NCBI RefSeq assembly: GCF_017356245.1
Contig: NZ_JAFMZZ010000001.1
Span: 1,569,698-1,633,697 of the forward strand
From: Bordetella petrii
GTDB taxonomy: Bacteria > Pseudomonadota > Gammaproteobacteria > Burkholderiales > Burkholderiaceae_B
Length of the DNA: 64,000 bases
Direction: 5' to 3'
Made by a program: the position numbers and the translations under genes. Positions within the stretch are counted from its first letter, which is position 1. Every line of letters begins with the position of its first letter. A model generated the notes under the pieces. It was not told the origin of the DNA and did not search any database. It saw only the letters and a list, made by a program, of their open reading frames with translations. This document shows, piece by piece, positions 24,920 to 33,500 of the stretch.

Positions 24920-25825
24920 TCAATGTGTGTCGCTAGTCTTCGCTTTGAGTTTGGCAACTAAGTTAGTCTTGGAAGGCAGCGGGTCAGGCGGTAGGATGGA
25001 TGTCTCTCGAAGCGCTGTCGAAAGGTCGTCTGGGAAAAACTCCTCAACCACAGCAGGCACATCCTCCGCCGATTCCTCGAACGCGCCATTGGCGAACCCC
25101 AGGTGTGCAGCCTTGTCGAGCGCATCTTGATCAAAACCCGCCTCTTGTCGCTGGACATTGAGCCGTTGCGCATCCTGAATGGCCTCGGCCAATGTCATGC
25201 CATGGCCGATAACCAGATCGACGTAATAGATGGCGGTGCGAAGGCTCTGCGTGGTGGATTTGCCGCGTAGGCGCAATTCCAACGGCATGCACGCCAGCAA
25301 ACCGCCTGATACCGCGTGGAAGTAGCGCATGCGCGCCGCAAGGGTACGAATGGAATTGTAGGAAGTTGTGCGCAGGACGAAAACGCCCAGTTCATCCTGA
25401 TCCCCTATGGTGACGTAAAGTCGTCCATAGGGCTTGCATTCCCGGTTGTGAAAGCCGCAGCCATCCGGGGTGTAGCACGGGAGCGTTTGCATGCCTTCGT
25501 CAGTGTTGCGGCGGCAAATCTCGCCGTCGCCCACGCAGATTGGCCGGCCATCCTCCCGATCAAAGTAGGAATAGTCGGCCCGCAGATTCAGATCGGGATC
25601 ATTGAAGGGCAGCATGATATTGATCGCTCGCAGCTTGTCGCCGCCGCGCAGTTTGCGCTGTGCGTCGTCCAGGGGATGTAGCAACCAACCATCCCGAGTT
25701 TGCACTTGGGTTGTGATTGTGAATTGATCATCTTTTTCGGGCAGCCGCTTGCCGTGCTTCTCGACAACTCGGCCAATGGAAATACGTCCGACTATGGGCG
25801 GCGTGATCGCTAAGCCTTTCAGCAT
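24920..25825 (-). CDS. Recombination directionality factor-like protein (often named hydrolase/metal-binding protein)
   Basis: A 301-residue protein with a good ribosome site (AGGAGCAAGACC before ATG). It starts MLKGLAITPPIVGRISIGRV and has a cysteine cluster CYTPDGCGFHNRECKPYGRL, the probable zinc site. Further landmarks are FVLRTTSYNSIRTLAARMRYF and PLELRLRGKST. This matches the phage/plasmid family often labelled recombination directionality factor or hydrolase/metal-binding protein. It is grouped with YqaJ exonuclease and DUF932 genes. If it is a true RDF it would steer the integrase toward excision. Confidence 0.7.
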   Translation of the reverse strand: MLKGLAITPPIVGRISIGRVVEKHGKRLPEKDDQFTITTQVQTRDGWLLHPLDDAQRKLRGGDKLRAINIMLPFNDPDLNLRADYSYFDREDGRPICVGDGEICRRNTDEGMQTLPCYTPDGCGFHNRECKPYGRLYVTIGDQDELGVFVLRTTSYNSIRTLAARMRYFHAVSGGLLACMPLELRLRGKSTTQSLRTAIYYVDLVIGHGMTLAEAIQDAQRLNVQRQEAGFDQDALDKAAHLGFANGAFEESAEDVPAVVEEFFPDDLSTALRETSILPPDPLPSKTNLVAKLKAKTSDTH

Positions 25826-25866
25826 GGTCTTGCTCCTGTGTGAAAAGGTTTATATGCCGGTTGATA

Positions 25867-26856
25867 TCAATCGAGAATGCGAAAGCGTCGGCTTCCCGGC
25901 CTGGTAGTGACATATTCCAGCGCTAGCCGCGGGTGGTTCAGCAGCAGACGATCCACGTCGAAGTGACTGCTGTCTTTGCTACGTCGAAAGCTGATTCTCC
26001 CTGTCTCGAAACGGGCTTCGGAGGCATCTCCCATCGCCTGCAGCAGGGTTTGCTTGAATTTCTCGGCCTGCGTCTCCTTGGCCTTGATGTCGGCACGTAG
26101 TGCAACCAGATCGGCAAAGGTGGTCGAGAGGCCCCTGTCGTCGCTGAAATCCACCGTGGAGGAATTGCCCTGATACAGGCAGCGCAAGGCCAGTTCCGCT
26201 GATTCCGAGCCGTCGGCCGGTGGCGGCGTGTCGGTGGTAACGTATTTCCAGAACTGGGCTTCCAGTTCGATCAGCCGGGCAATGAGTTCATCATCGCGCT
26301 GTATGCGGTGGACTTCCAACCGTTGGCCGCACAGAAGCACGACCACGTCGGCAGCCTGCTTGCCAGTGACAGCCAACTGGTGTTGCACCTGGAGCTGGGC
26401 ATATTCGGGCACACCTTCTTTCCAGAGTCTCGCGCCGAACTCACCCGCTGTCTTGCATTCCAGAATTTGCACGCCCGGAGCGGCGATGACTTCCCGGTCG
26501 AGGTTGGCCAACATGAAAGGAACCTCAGGGTGCTGCAGTACGGCATTGACCTTGCGCACTTTGCGTCCGGTCTGGTGGGTGTAGGCTGCCGCCACGATAG
26601 GCTCCAGCAGCGTGCCCCAATGGATAGGTTCCGTGGTGTCCTTCGGGCCGGGCTTGGGCAGATCGGCATCCCGCCCTGTTTTTTCCATCCACAATTCGAG
26701 TTGGCTCTTGTAGGGAGACAGACCTACGGCAGCGGCAGCATCCGAGCCGCCGATGCCGGTCTTGCGCACTTCCAGCCAGTCGGCGCGCTCGATCTTGCGG
26801 GTATCAATCAATCGCAATGCTGGGCGCGTCTCTGAGCGTTGTTTGGGCAATGCCAT
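25867..26856 (-). CDS. YqaJ family viral recombinase (lambda-exonuclease-like nuclease)
   Basis: A 329-residue nuclease of the PD-(D/E)XK fold. Landmarks are WLEVRKTGIGGSDAAAAVGLSPY at the start, HWGTLLEPIVAAAY with the family glutamate, and the metal-binding D/ExK pair as NLDRE(V) and QILECKTA. The C-terminal ~110 residues are helical. It degrades one DNA strand from ends and normally partners an annealing protein. No RecT/Bet annealase is visible in this cassette. The ATG at 26856 has GGAG upstream and is preferred over a longer start. Confidence 0.88.
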   Translation of the reverse strand: MALPKQRSETRPALRLIDTRKIERADWLEVRKTGIGGSDAAAAVGLSPYKSQLELWMEKTGRDADLPKPGPKDTTEPIHWGTLLEPIVAAAYTHQTGRKVRKVNAVLQHPEVPFMLANLDREVIAAPGVQILECKTAGEFGARLWKEGVPEYAQLQVQHQLAVTGKQAADVVVLLCGQRLEVHRIQRDDELIARLIELEAQFWKYVTTDTPPPADGSESAELALRCLYQGNSSTVDFSDDRGLSTTFADLVALRADIKAKETQAEKFKQTLLQAMGDASEARFETGRISFRRSKDSSHFDVDRLLLNHPRLALEYVTTRPGSRRFRILD

Positions 26857-26880
26857 TTTCAAATCTCCAGAAGGCACAAA

Positions 26881-26910
26881 GCCCGCCACTGCGTAGCAGC
26901 AGTGGCGGGC
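26881..26910. repeat. Perfect 12-base intergenic hairpin
   Basis: GCCCGCCACTGC and GCAGTGGCGGGC with a 6-base loop lie between the DUF932 and YqaJ genes. On the minus strand the stem is followed by TTTGTG, so it may act as a partial terminator or an RNA-processing and stability element. Confidence 0.8.
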
Positions 26911-26937
26911 TTCATGTCGTGGTGAATAGAATAGTTG

Positions 26938-27903
26938 TTACGCCACCAACTTCAAGGCTTCGTCCAGGGCCTTCTGCTTCAGTGCAGCGCCCGCCCCAAA
27001 CCAAGCCGCGTCCAGCCGGTGGTCGCTGGAGCGGGCGCGGCGGTGATGATCGACATATTCCGTGATGCTGTTGAGCAGGCCCCAGGCCGTCCCGGATGCT
27101 GAGGCCATCTCCGAACCCTTGCCACGTCCGGCATACAGCTCCTGCACCGCCTTCATAGCCCGTTCGTTGACGGCAGTCGCGCTGCCTTCGGCAGTAGGAT
27201 GGATCGGATAGGTCAACACGCGACGCAAGAAAGCTTCTACCGCATCGTCCTTCACCTTGTATTCGGCTAGCGCCTTCATGCGGGCCATGAAACCATCCCA
27301 GCTTGATACCGCGATGCCAAGCTGGCGTTTCACAGCCTGTGGATCGAATTGACTGCGATGGGGTACCTTCACCACGCCATCGCCGTCGCTCAAGGCAATG
27401 GCAAGGGTGTTGTTGCAAACCACGCGAACGGATGTGAACTGGGCCGTGGTTGCCAACGTGCCGTCGCAGGCCGTGGCCAGCAGAAGATAGCCGTTCACCC
27501 GATCGCGGCCTTTGAGGCAGGCGGATTGGCCGGTGCGGGCTAGCGCCCACAGCTTGCGGCCCTCCTTGAGGACGCCAGCGGTTTCCAGCTCGAAACCGCC
27601 TGCTTCGGTCAGGTCGCGATAGAACTCCAAAATCTCCGAGGGCTGCACGACTTGGAAGCGCCTGGAGACGACCGATAGCGGAGCCTTGGTGTCCGAGCGG
27701 TACAGCACTTTCTGCTCGGGGAATGCGTGAATGGAACCCAGGCCGTCGTCATTGGCGACGTACCGAACATCCGCCGATTCGATGTGCCAAGCCATTCCAG
27801 CTTGCTGGGCCCAGATTTCCAACGGCGAATTCGGAGAAAGCTGATTGCCCAGACCGTGCCAAGGTTGTTGGCCGATATACGCCATGGTTTGTACGAGGTG
27901 CAT
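26938..27903 (-). CDS. DUF932 family protein
   Basis: A 321-residue protein with an ideal ribosome site (AAGGAGCAGCC before ATG). It starts MHLVQTMAYIGQQPWHGLGN, continues with DTKAPLSVVSRRFQVVQPSE and ends with the helical segment HHRRARSSDHRLDAAWFG. This is the DUF932 family of plasmid and phage origin, related to the YdjO/YqaJ neighbourhood proteins. The biochemical role is not established; presence beside exonuclease and RDF-like genes suggests DNA recombination or anti-defence. It is flanked on both sides by strong hairpins. Confidence 0.88.
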   Translation of the reverse strand: MHLVQTMAYIGQQPWHGLGNQLSPNSPLEIWAQQAGMAWHIESADVRYVANDDGLGSIHAFPEQKVLYRSDTKAPLSVVSRRFQVVQPSEILEFYRDLTEAGGFELETAGVLKEGRKLWALARTGQSACLKGRDRVNGYLLLATACDGTLATTAQFTSVRVVCNNTLAIALSDGDGVVKVPHRSQFDPQAVKRQLGIAVSSWDGFMARMKALAEYKVKDDAVEAFLRRVLTYPIHPTAEGSATAVNERAMKAVQELYAGRGKGSEMASASGTAWGLLNSITEYVDHHRRARSSDHRLDAAWFGAGAALKQKALDEALKLVA

Positions 27904-27941
27904 GGCTGCTCCTTGAAATTTGAAATTCGGAATGGAAAGCA

Positions 27942-27977
27942 CAAATACCCACGGCTCTTCGGAGCCGTGGGTATTTG
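27942..27977. repeat. Perfect 16-base hairpin with UUCG tetraloop
   Basis: CAAATACCCACGGCTC and GAGCCGTGGGTATTTG flank TTCG. It lies upstream of the DUF932 start and downstream of the zinc-ribbon gene. It is a very stable structure, without a long T-tract, so attenuation or transcript protection are as likely as termination. Confidence 0.85.
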
Positions 27978-28003
27978 CATTAAGGGGTGAAAGAAGTGGC
28001 TGC

Positions 28004-28369
28004 TCAGCCCTGGGACAGTTTCCTGTGGCCGAACGTGTGGCCGCAGTCTTTGCACTCGAAGTTATTGAGTACAGTGTTGTCGATGACTTCGCCGACTGCC
28101 GCGCCAGCGCAAGAGCCCGCCGCCGCACCTATCAGGGCTTCCATCAGGCCGCTGGCTAGGCCGCTAAGGTGCAAAGCACGTGAGAGGGCGAAAGCCCCAG
28201 AGGAGGCTCTAGTATGTGTGCCCACTATTTCGGCGGCCGCAGCGTCCCAGGCGCCTGCGACACCACCGACGATACTACCTGTGATGCGGGCATAGTCCCG
28301 TGCGACAACATTGATGGAATGGCAGCAGGGACAAAGGAGAGGAGGTGTAGCAGAAAAGGATGTGGGCAT
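28004..28369 (-). CDS. Small Gly/Ala-rich protein with two zinc-ribbon halves
   Basis: A 121-residue protein. LCPCCHSINV at the N-terminus and FECKDCGHTFGH at the C-terminus are two C-x-x-C knuckles that could form one zinc ribbon. The middle is Gly/Ala-rich and hydrophobic (GLASGLMEALIGAAAGSCAG), with a possible hairpin of membrane helices. Not recognised as a named family; similar proteins occur in plasmid backbones. It leads the leftward recombination cassette. Confidence 0.65.
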   Translation of the reverse strand: MPTSFSATPPLLCPCCHSINVVARDYARITGSIVGGVAGAWDAAAAEIVGTHTRASSGAFALSRALHLSGLASGLMEALIGAAAGSCAGAAVGEVIDNTVLNNFECKDCGHTFGHRKLSQG

Positions 28370-28893
28370 ACCGACTCCTGCAGACGCATGAATGTCTGCT
28401 TCAGAGTGGTGATATATGGGTAAAAAAAACTGGAATACTCGTAGATGTAGTTTTTAGAAGGCACGGCTGGGCCGCGTTATACCTGCTAGGCGAAATTTTA
28501 TGGGAGGCGTGCTAACCACTGGGCCAAATCGCCATACAGGCGCTGAAGTTGTCGGTACGCTGCATCGCGTTGAAAGACGTGGTTTGCTTGCCGATAAGCA
28601 CGGGCTGGTGGGGCAGGATTACGCCAAGCCTATAGTTGAAACCTTGTATCCATGGCTCTCGCACAACTTTAGCGTGTACCCCGCGAGTTTGGGTGCGCAC
28701 ATACCCTCGAACGCTACCTGGCTAACGGTGATGTACCGATCAACAACATCGTATAAGCAGAACGACCAAGGACGGGTGGATGTCTACTGATAGGCAGCCG
28801 ACAATCATTTTTCTTCCGATGAAAGGCGAAATGGCTTGGAGGAAGGAACATCACGACTCGAGGACGCCGATGCCATTCAGCTTTCGATGGGGC
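28370..28893. other. 524-base intergenic region between the recombination cassette and the defence locus
   Basis: No intact gene is supported. It holds the IS66 remnant at 28600-28755 and, around 28370-28500, AT-rich sequence that should contain the promoter of the leftward zinc-ribbon gene. From 28755 to 28893 I see nothing recognisable. The short open frames here are not convincing. Confidence 0.6.
28600..28755 (+). pseudogene. IS66 family transposase (TnpC) C-terminal remnant, frameshifted
   Basis: One frame reads DYAKPIVETLYPWLSHNFSV and, after a shift, another reads HTLERYLANGDVPINN. The latter matches the conserved L-x-R-Y-L-x-D-G-x-V-P-x-x-N-N of IS66 TnpC near its C-terminus, and the former matches the preceding P-I-x-x-x-L-x-x-W-L. 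A stop follows right after the NN motif, so the C-terminal catalytic end is missing. No inverted repeats were found. Confidence 0.6.
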
Positions 28894-30546
28894 TCATTGG
28901 CGACAGAACCATCTATATGCTTCTTCAGAACTGGTCACAATCGTGAATCGTCCCGTGGCGCGAGTACAAGCAACGTATAAATCATTCAGCGTCAGCGCGG
29001 GGCCTTTGTCGGGACGGTCAGCATGAATCAAGATCACATGCCCAGCTTCAAGCCCCTTGAATGCCTTGATTGTAGAAAAGAAAACATACCCGGGTTTGTT
29101 GAGCTTTTCTATGTCTTCTGTCAATTGCAATCCATAGCCGCGGCTCATGGTAGATAGGCACGACTTCTCTAGTATGTATGGCGAAAGGATGACTGCTCCC
29201 CCTTCAGGACTCAGTTCATGCACCAATTCCCATGCCTTGGCTCCCATAATGCCAGGTTCGCATCGCAATACTTGTGGCAGCACGCCCCTCGGGACGCCTG
29301 GCATGGCTTTCACATCGCTGTCGCAATACTGGTTCGTCGCCTCGTTTATCAACTCCGTGTTTCGACAATTATGGTAGAGCTTAAAGATTACCTCGGCCAA
29401 GGTTTCATCCCCGCTTCCTGCACGATAAATGTCTTGTTGCCAGTCCGCGAAAAATAGCCACTGCCCACCGTCACGCAACAACCCATAAAGAGCAAGCAGT
29501 CGCTCTTCACCAAAGTCTTGTCCTTCGTCGACGACTATGGCTTCGTATCTCTCGTCCTCCATCATATCCCCCTGATTGGCTACGACCATTCGGGGGAGAA
29601 GCTCACGAAAGTAATGAGCATCCTTCTGCAGGCTGCCGTTAGGTTTAGCGACCTTGGTAAACAGCTTGTCGACATTGACAATAGCCTGTTCGAGAAGATG
29701 GTTTTTCCTGCGTAAATCATCTGCAAGTGCCTTGTTAAAGCACACGTAGATAGCACGCCGTCCTTCTTCCAACAAGGAAGACAACTTCCAGATAGCAAGC
29801 GTGGTCTTGCCGGAACCTGCTGGCCCAATTATGGCAACGCTCGGCAGCTCAAAGGCCCCTTTAAGGGCCGCATATTGCTGCCGAGTCAATTTCTCGATGT
29901 TATCTGTATCTTCCCGGGCATCGGCTCCCGAGTCAATGGACTCGACACTAAACCCAAGATTTCCCAAGATAATTGAAGCGCGTTTCGCAGTGTCGGCAGA
30001 AAAATTCCTGCCGCTTCTTTCTGCTCCCCTGGCCATGAGGGAGCTCTTGATGCATGGCCCAAGACGTCCCATCTTGTCATGTGAAATGATGGTCGATTGG
30101 TCATATAGATCGGATCTCCCTTTAACCACGCCATTTGGATATGCCACCAAAAATGTATACGCGCCTGGGAATGTCGCCGAGCCGAGTCCTTTGCTCACTA
30201 CCCCTGCCAAGGTGTGCATGTTTCCGCACGCCTGTTCAGGAGGAGCCTTCTCAATCTTTATCTCAGCACCTACTTCCCCAGTCCTCGTATTTTGCTCCTG
30301 ACGATACCAGACCCCATCCTCTCCCACGCGAACGGACCTCGAGCCCTTGACCTCGACTATGGCCATGCCAAGATCAGGTGCCAGCACTACGAAATCACTC
30401 TGGCCATCCCTGACATAACCCCCGGATTCTATGGCCCAGGACACATTGCACACCACAATCCATTCATCGGGCAGTTGGCGTTCCAGCTGACGCCTAACCT
30501 CTCGCTCCCATTTGTCTTGGGTTACCGGGCCAATCATCCTTGGCAA
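28894..30546 (-). CDS. NERD nuclease domain - SF1 (UvrD/Rep-like) helicase
   Basis: A 550-residue protein. Residues ~1-130 are a NERD nuclease domain (GQSDFVVLAPDLGMAIVEVKG, holding D and E-x-K). The helicase part has Walker A IIGPAGSGKTT (~residue 240), Walker B VVDEGQDF, SF1 motif FFADWQQDIYR, LYHNCRNT and motif VI VACTRATGRFTIV. The start at 30546 is TTG with GGAG six bases upstream; an ATG three codons in lacks a spaced ribosome site. It starts 15 bases after the DUF1998 helicase stop and is therefore the fourth gene of the defence operon. NERD-helicases degrade or unwind DNA; coupling to a Druantia-like set is unusual. Confidence 0.88.
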   Translation of the reverse strand: MPRMIGPVTQDKWEREVRRQLERQLPDEWIVVCNVSWAIESGGYVRDGQSDFVVLAPDLGMAIVEVKGSRSVRVGEDGVWYRQEQNTRTGEVGAEIKIEKAPPEQACGNMHTLAGVVSKGLGSATFPGAYTFLVAYPNGVVKGRSDLYDQSTIISHDKMGRLGPCIKSSLMARGAERSGRNFSADTAKRASIILGNLGFSVESIDSGADAREDTDNIEKLTRQQYAALKGAFELPSVAIIGPAGSGKTTLAIWKLSSLLEEGRRAIYVCFNKALADDLRRKNHLLEQAIVNVDKLFTKVAKPNGSLQKDAHYFRELLPRMVVANQGDMMEDERYEAIVVDEGQDFGEERLLALYGLLRDGGQWLFFADWQQDIYRAGSGDETLAEVIFKLYHNCRNTELINEATNQYCDSDVKAMPGVPRGVLPQVLRCEPGIMGAKAWELVHELSPEGGAVILSPYILEKSCLSTMSRGYGLQLTEDIEKLNKPGYVFFSTIKAFKGLEAGHVILIHADRPDKGPALTLNDLYVACTRATGRFTIVTSSEEAYRWFCRQ

Positions 30547-30561
30547 TTTCCACTCCTTTGG

Positions 30562-33500
30562 CTAGTCCGTCCGACGGGCGATAACGATAACCTGCGGATT
30601 CTGTTCTCTAGATAGATGAGGAACATCGATCTTTACCGGTGTAATCATTTTCCCTCGCCCAGGTATTTCTCGAATCAATACCTCAAATAGATTCCCAATC
30701 TCGTCCTGCACCACCCAATTCCCCTTCTCTGAACTCCATGCATTCCTCTCAGCAACACGTTGCCACGTCTTCCCCTGGCTCCGAATGCTGGCCCCTATCT
30801 CGAGGGACGCCACGGAACCCATCCAATCGCTACCGTTGCCAGTGTCAAGCAGGTATTCAGCAAAGTAATGCGGCGGCGCCTTCCTGACCCAGGCCATCCT
30901 GCGCGATAGATTGAAGGAGTCGACTAGCTTGAGCGTTCCAATATGAAGGCTTGAGGCCCAGTCTCTCACGGCCGCGCTAATCGAATCAGTGCAAGTTTGA
31001 TCAAACTGCCAGAGTGGATGAGCGACGACGTGAAGTGTCGGTTCCGCTCTACTTTCACCGTGCCCGGTAATCCAACCATGCAACCCAGTCGGTCCGTCCA
31101 CCCGGCATGACAGTCCTCCTTCGAACGCATTGCAGTAGAGGTTCGCCAAATCCTTGGCCATGTCACCCCATCCGGGCATTCCCAGCCCCCATTGCTCAAA
31201 GAGGGGAGTTATACCCGGCAGGTACCCAGGATCATTCATGGTGGCCAACAATTCAAGCCCTAGGCGCCAATCAATCAATCCATGTAGCTGGCGATTCCTG
31301 AAGCCCTTTAGCAAGACGTCAGGAGATCGCCAAAACTGGTCTTCTTTGCTGGCCCGAGCACACTCCTCACGAATTAATCTTCCGAGACGAGTCAGGCTGC
31401 CTGATGCCGAAATGCAGCCGTCCACCAATTCCCGCCAGTTAAGATGTGCCCAATAGACCAGCCCGGCTCCATTCGGATGTTCATCGGCTAGATAAAGTTC
31501 GGCCCCACGCCGCCCTGAATCGTCCACCCTGTGCACCGAGGCAATTTCAATATCAAGGGAATCTACATCAAGCTCAAGGGCAATGGCTCTTTGCAAGATG
31601 GTCGCCGCCGAATACCATGCGGCTCGACGACTGGAGACTTCCCTCTGGGCATCAAAGAATCCGAGACCTGGAACGTCCAGCATCCTTGCACTAAGGATAT
31701 CCGTCGTCTTTGGCGACGCGAGGCTAGCCTTTATCTCGGCTTGATCGTCGTTAGCAACCCATATTTCCCCGCTGAGGCGTTGGCTTTGCTCATGCTGGAA
31801 TAGGGAGCTTGCCCTCGCGAAACCATGGGGCTCCCCATCTTGATTCTGTCCTATCCGATAGACGCGTTCTTGGTGTGCCAAGGACAAGAGAACCCTGCCT
31901 TCCCTCATAAAGCTAGTATTTGAAATCGAAGGCGAAGCTACGAAGGCCACAGGACCTCCTTTTCCTCCTATTTCTGTAGTGCTGGCTGGCTTCTCGAGAT
32001 CAAGATCGGTTAGGAACCCATTCGGCGTAACGGCAAGGTATGCGCTGGCGGCTGAGTTTTGGCAAACTGAGCATTGGATCGTTCTGGCATTTGATATCCA
32101 CTGACGATCCCAGCCTGGCAAATCTTCTTTGGGTTCTAGTGTGGCGGAGTCGGCAGGATATACCTTCAAGTTCCTGCATTCTCGACAGAAAACCTGCCAC
32201 GTCACTTCGCCTATGGGGCGTCCAATTGATTTCCACAGATTGCTTCGTTCATGCTGGATAGATCCCACGAGCCCATTCGGCGTAAGAAGCCGTTTGTCCC
32301 ATATTCGCTCCGAGCCAGGAGCGAATTCTGTGATCGCCTGGTCCAGGGTACGGTCGAGAGTCTTTGGTTCTCTTCCATGAAGGGGGGTGTCCGGCAACGA
32401 AAAGTATAAGCTCCTAACTGCAGATGGCATGCCGTACATAGGTAATACCCCGGCATCGGCCAGGGCCTGGGCCAGCCCCCTAGACGGATCAGAGTCCGAG
32501 CGAGCTGCCGCCAATATTCTCCCAGGTAGATCTAGCGCCGTGCTAACAAGCTTCTCGGGCTCGATTGCAGTTCCACGGGCTACTACCATCGCTATTTCTC
32601 TTACCTCTCTCTCCCTAGACAGTATCCATTGACTTACGGCGGAACGATAATTGTCATCAGCCAGAAATGTTCCTACGGTCCCCATTTCTCCATGTGTATC
32701 TGCAGGGATCCCTGAGCTTGTCCAAGTAGCTCCTGCAGCCTGGAATGCTCGGCGCAAGACCTCCTTCGACACCAGGCGCTCGGCCAGTATTCTCTGGTCA
32801 TCACTCACCGACACTGCTGGCTGTGGAGGAATACCACTAGTCATTTCTTCCGGATGCTCGAAATGTATCCGATCATGAGTCTGGCCTCGGCAATAAGTAA
32901 GGACGACAGAGTAGATCTGTTTCTTTCGCCCGGCCCGTCCCGCCCTTTGCTGGTAATTGAACCGCTCTGGCGGCATGTTGGCCTGGAATACCGCCTGAAG
33001 GCCTCCAATATCAACACCAACTTCCATTGTCGTGGTAACTGATAGGAGGTCGATTTGGTCTACAAGTGGAATGACCTCTCGATCGACGACATCGTAGACA
33101 CGCTCGCCCTTGAAAAAAATCCCACGGAAATGCCGTTGCCTTTGTGCCTGGTCATTCGTTTGCCCCGTTAGCTCCTCGGCATGGATCCTGAACCTGAATC
33201 CATCTTGTCCAGCAAGGTTGGAATAATAGTGACCAGATTCGATCTCTCCGGCCGACCGAGATCCGTTTGGTTGTGTGGATAGCTGATCCAAGCATCTTGC
33301 GCAAATTCCACCCGACGCATGCCAGTGCACTTGTGTGCATCGGCCACATACCCAAGGCATTGCATCACGGCCAACTACTCGTACCCACAGCTGGGGTTGC
33401 CGGACTATGCCCCAACCCCGTGAAACGTGATGCCCTTCTTGCATCAAGGCGCCTCTTACATAGTCTCGTAACTCCTTCCACTCGCACCCATGGGTAGCCG

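Noticed and set aside
28500..28790. 96-codon rightward frame upstream of the defence locus
   Set aside because: Part of it is the frameshifted IS66 remnant; the whole frame is not a coherent protein.
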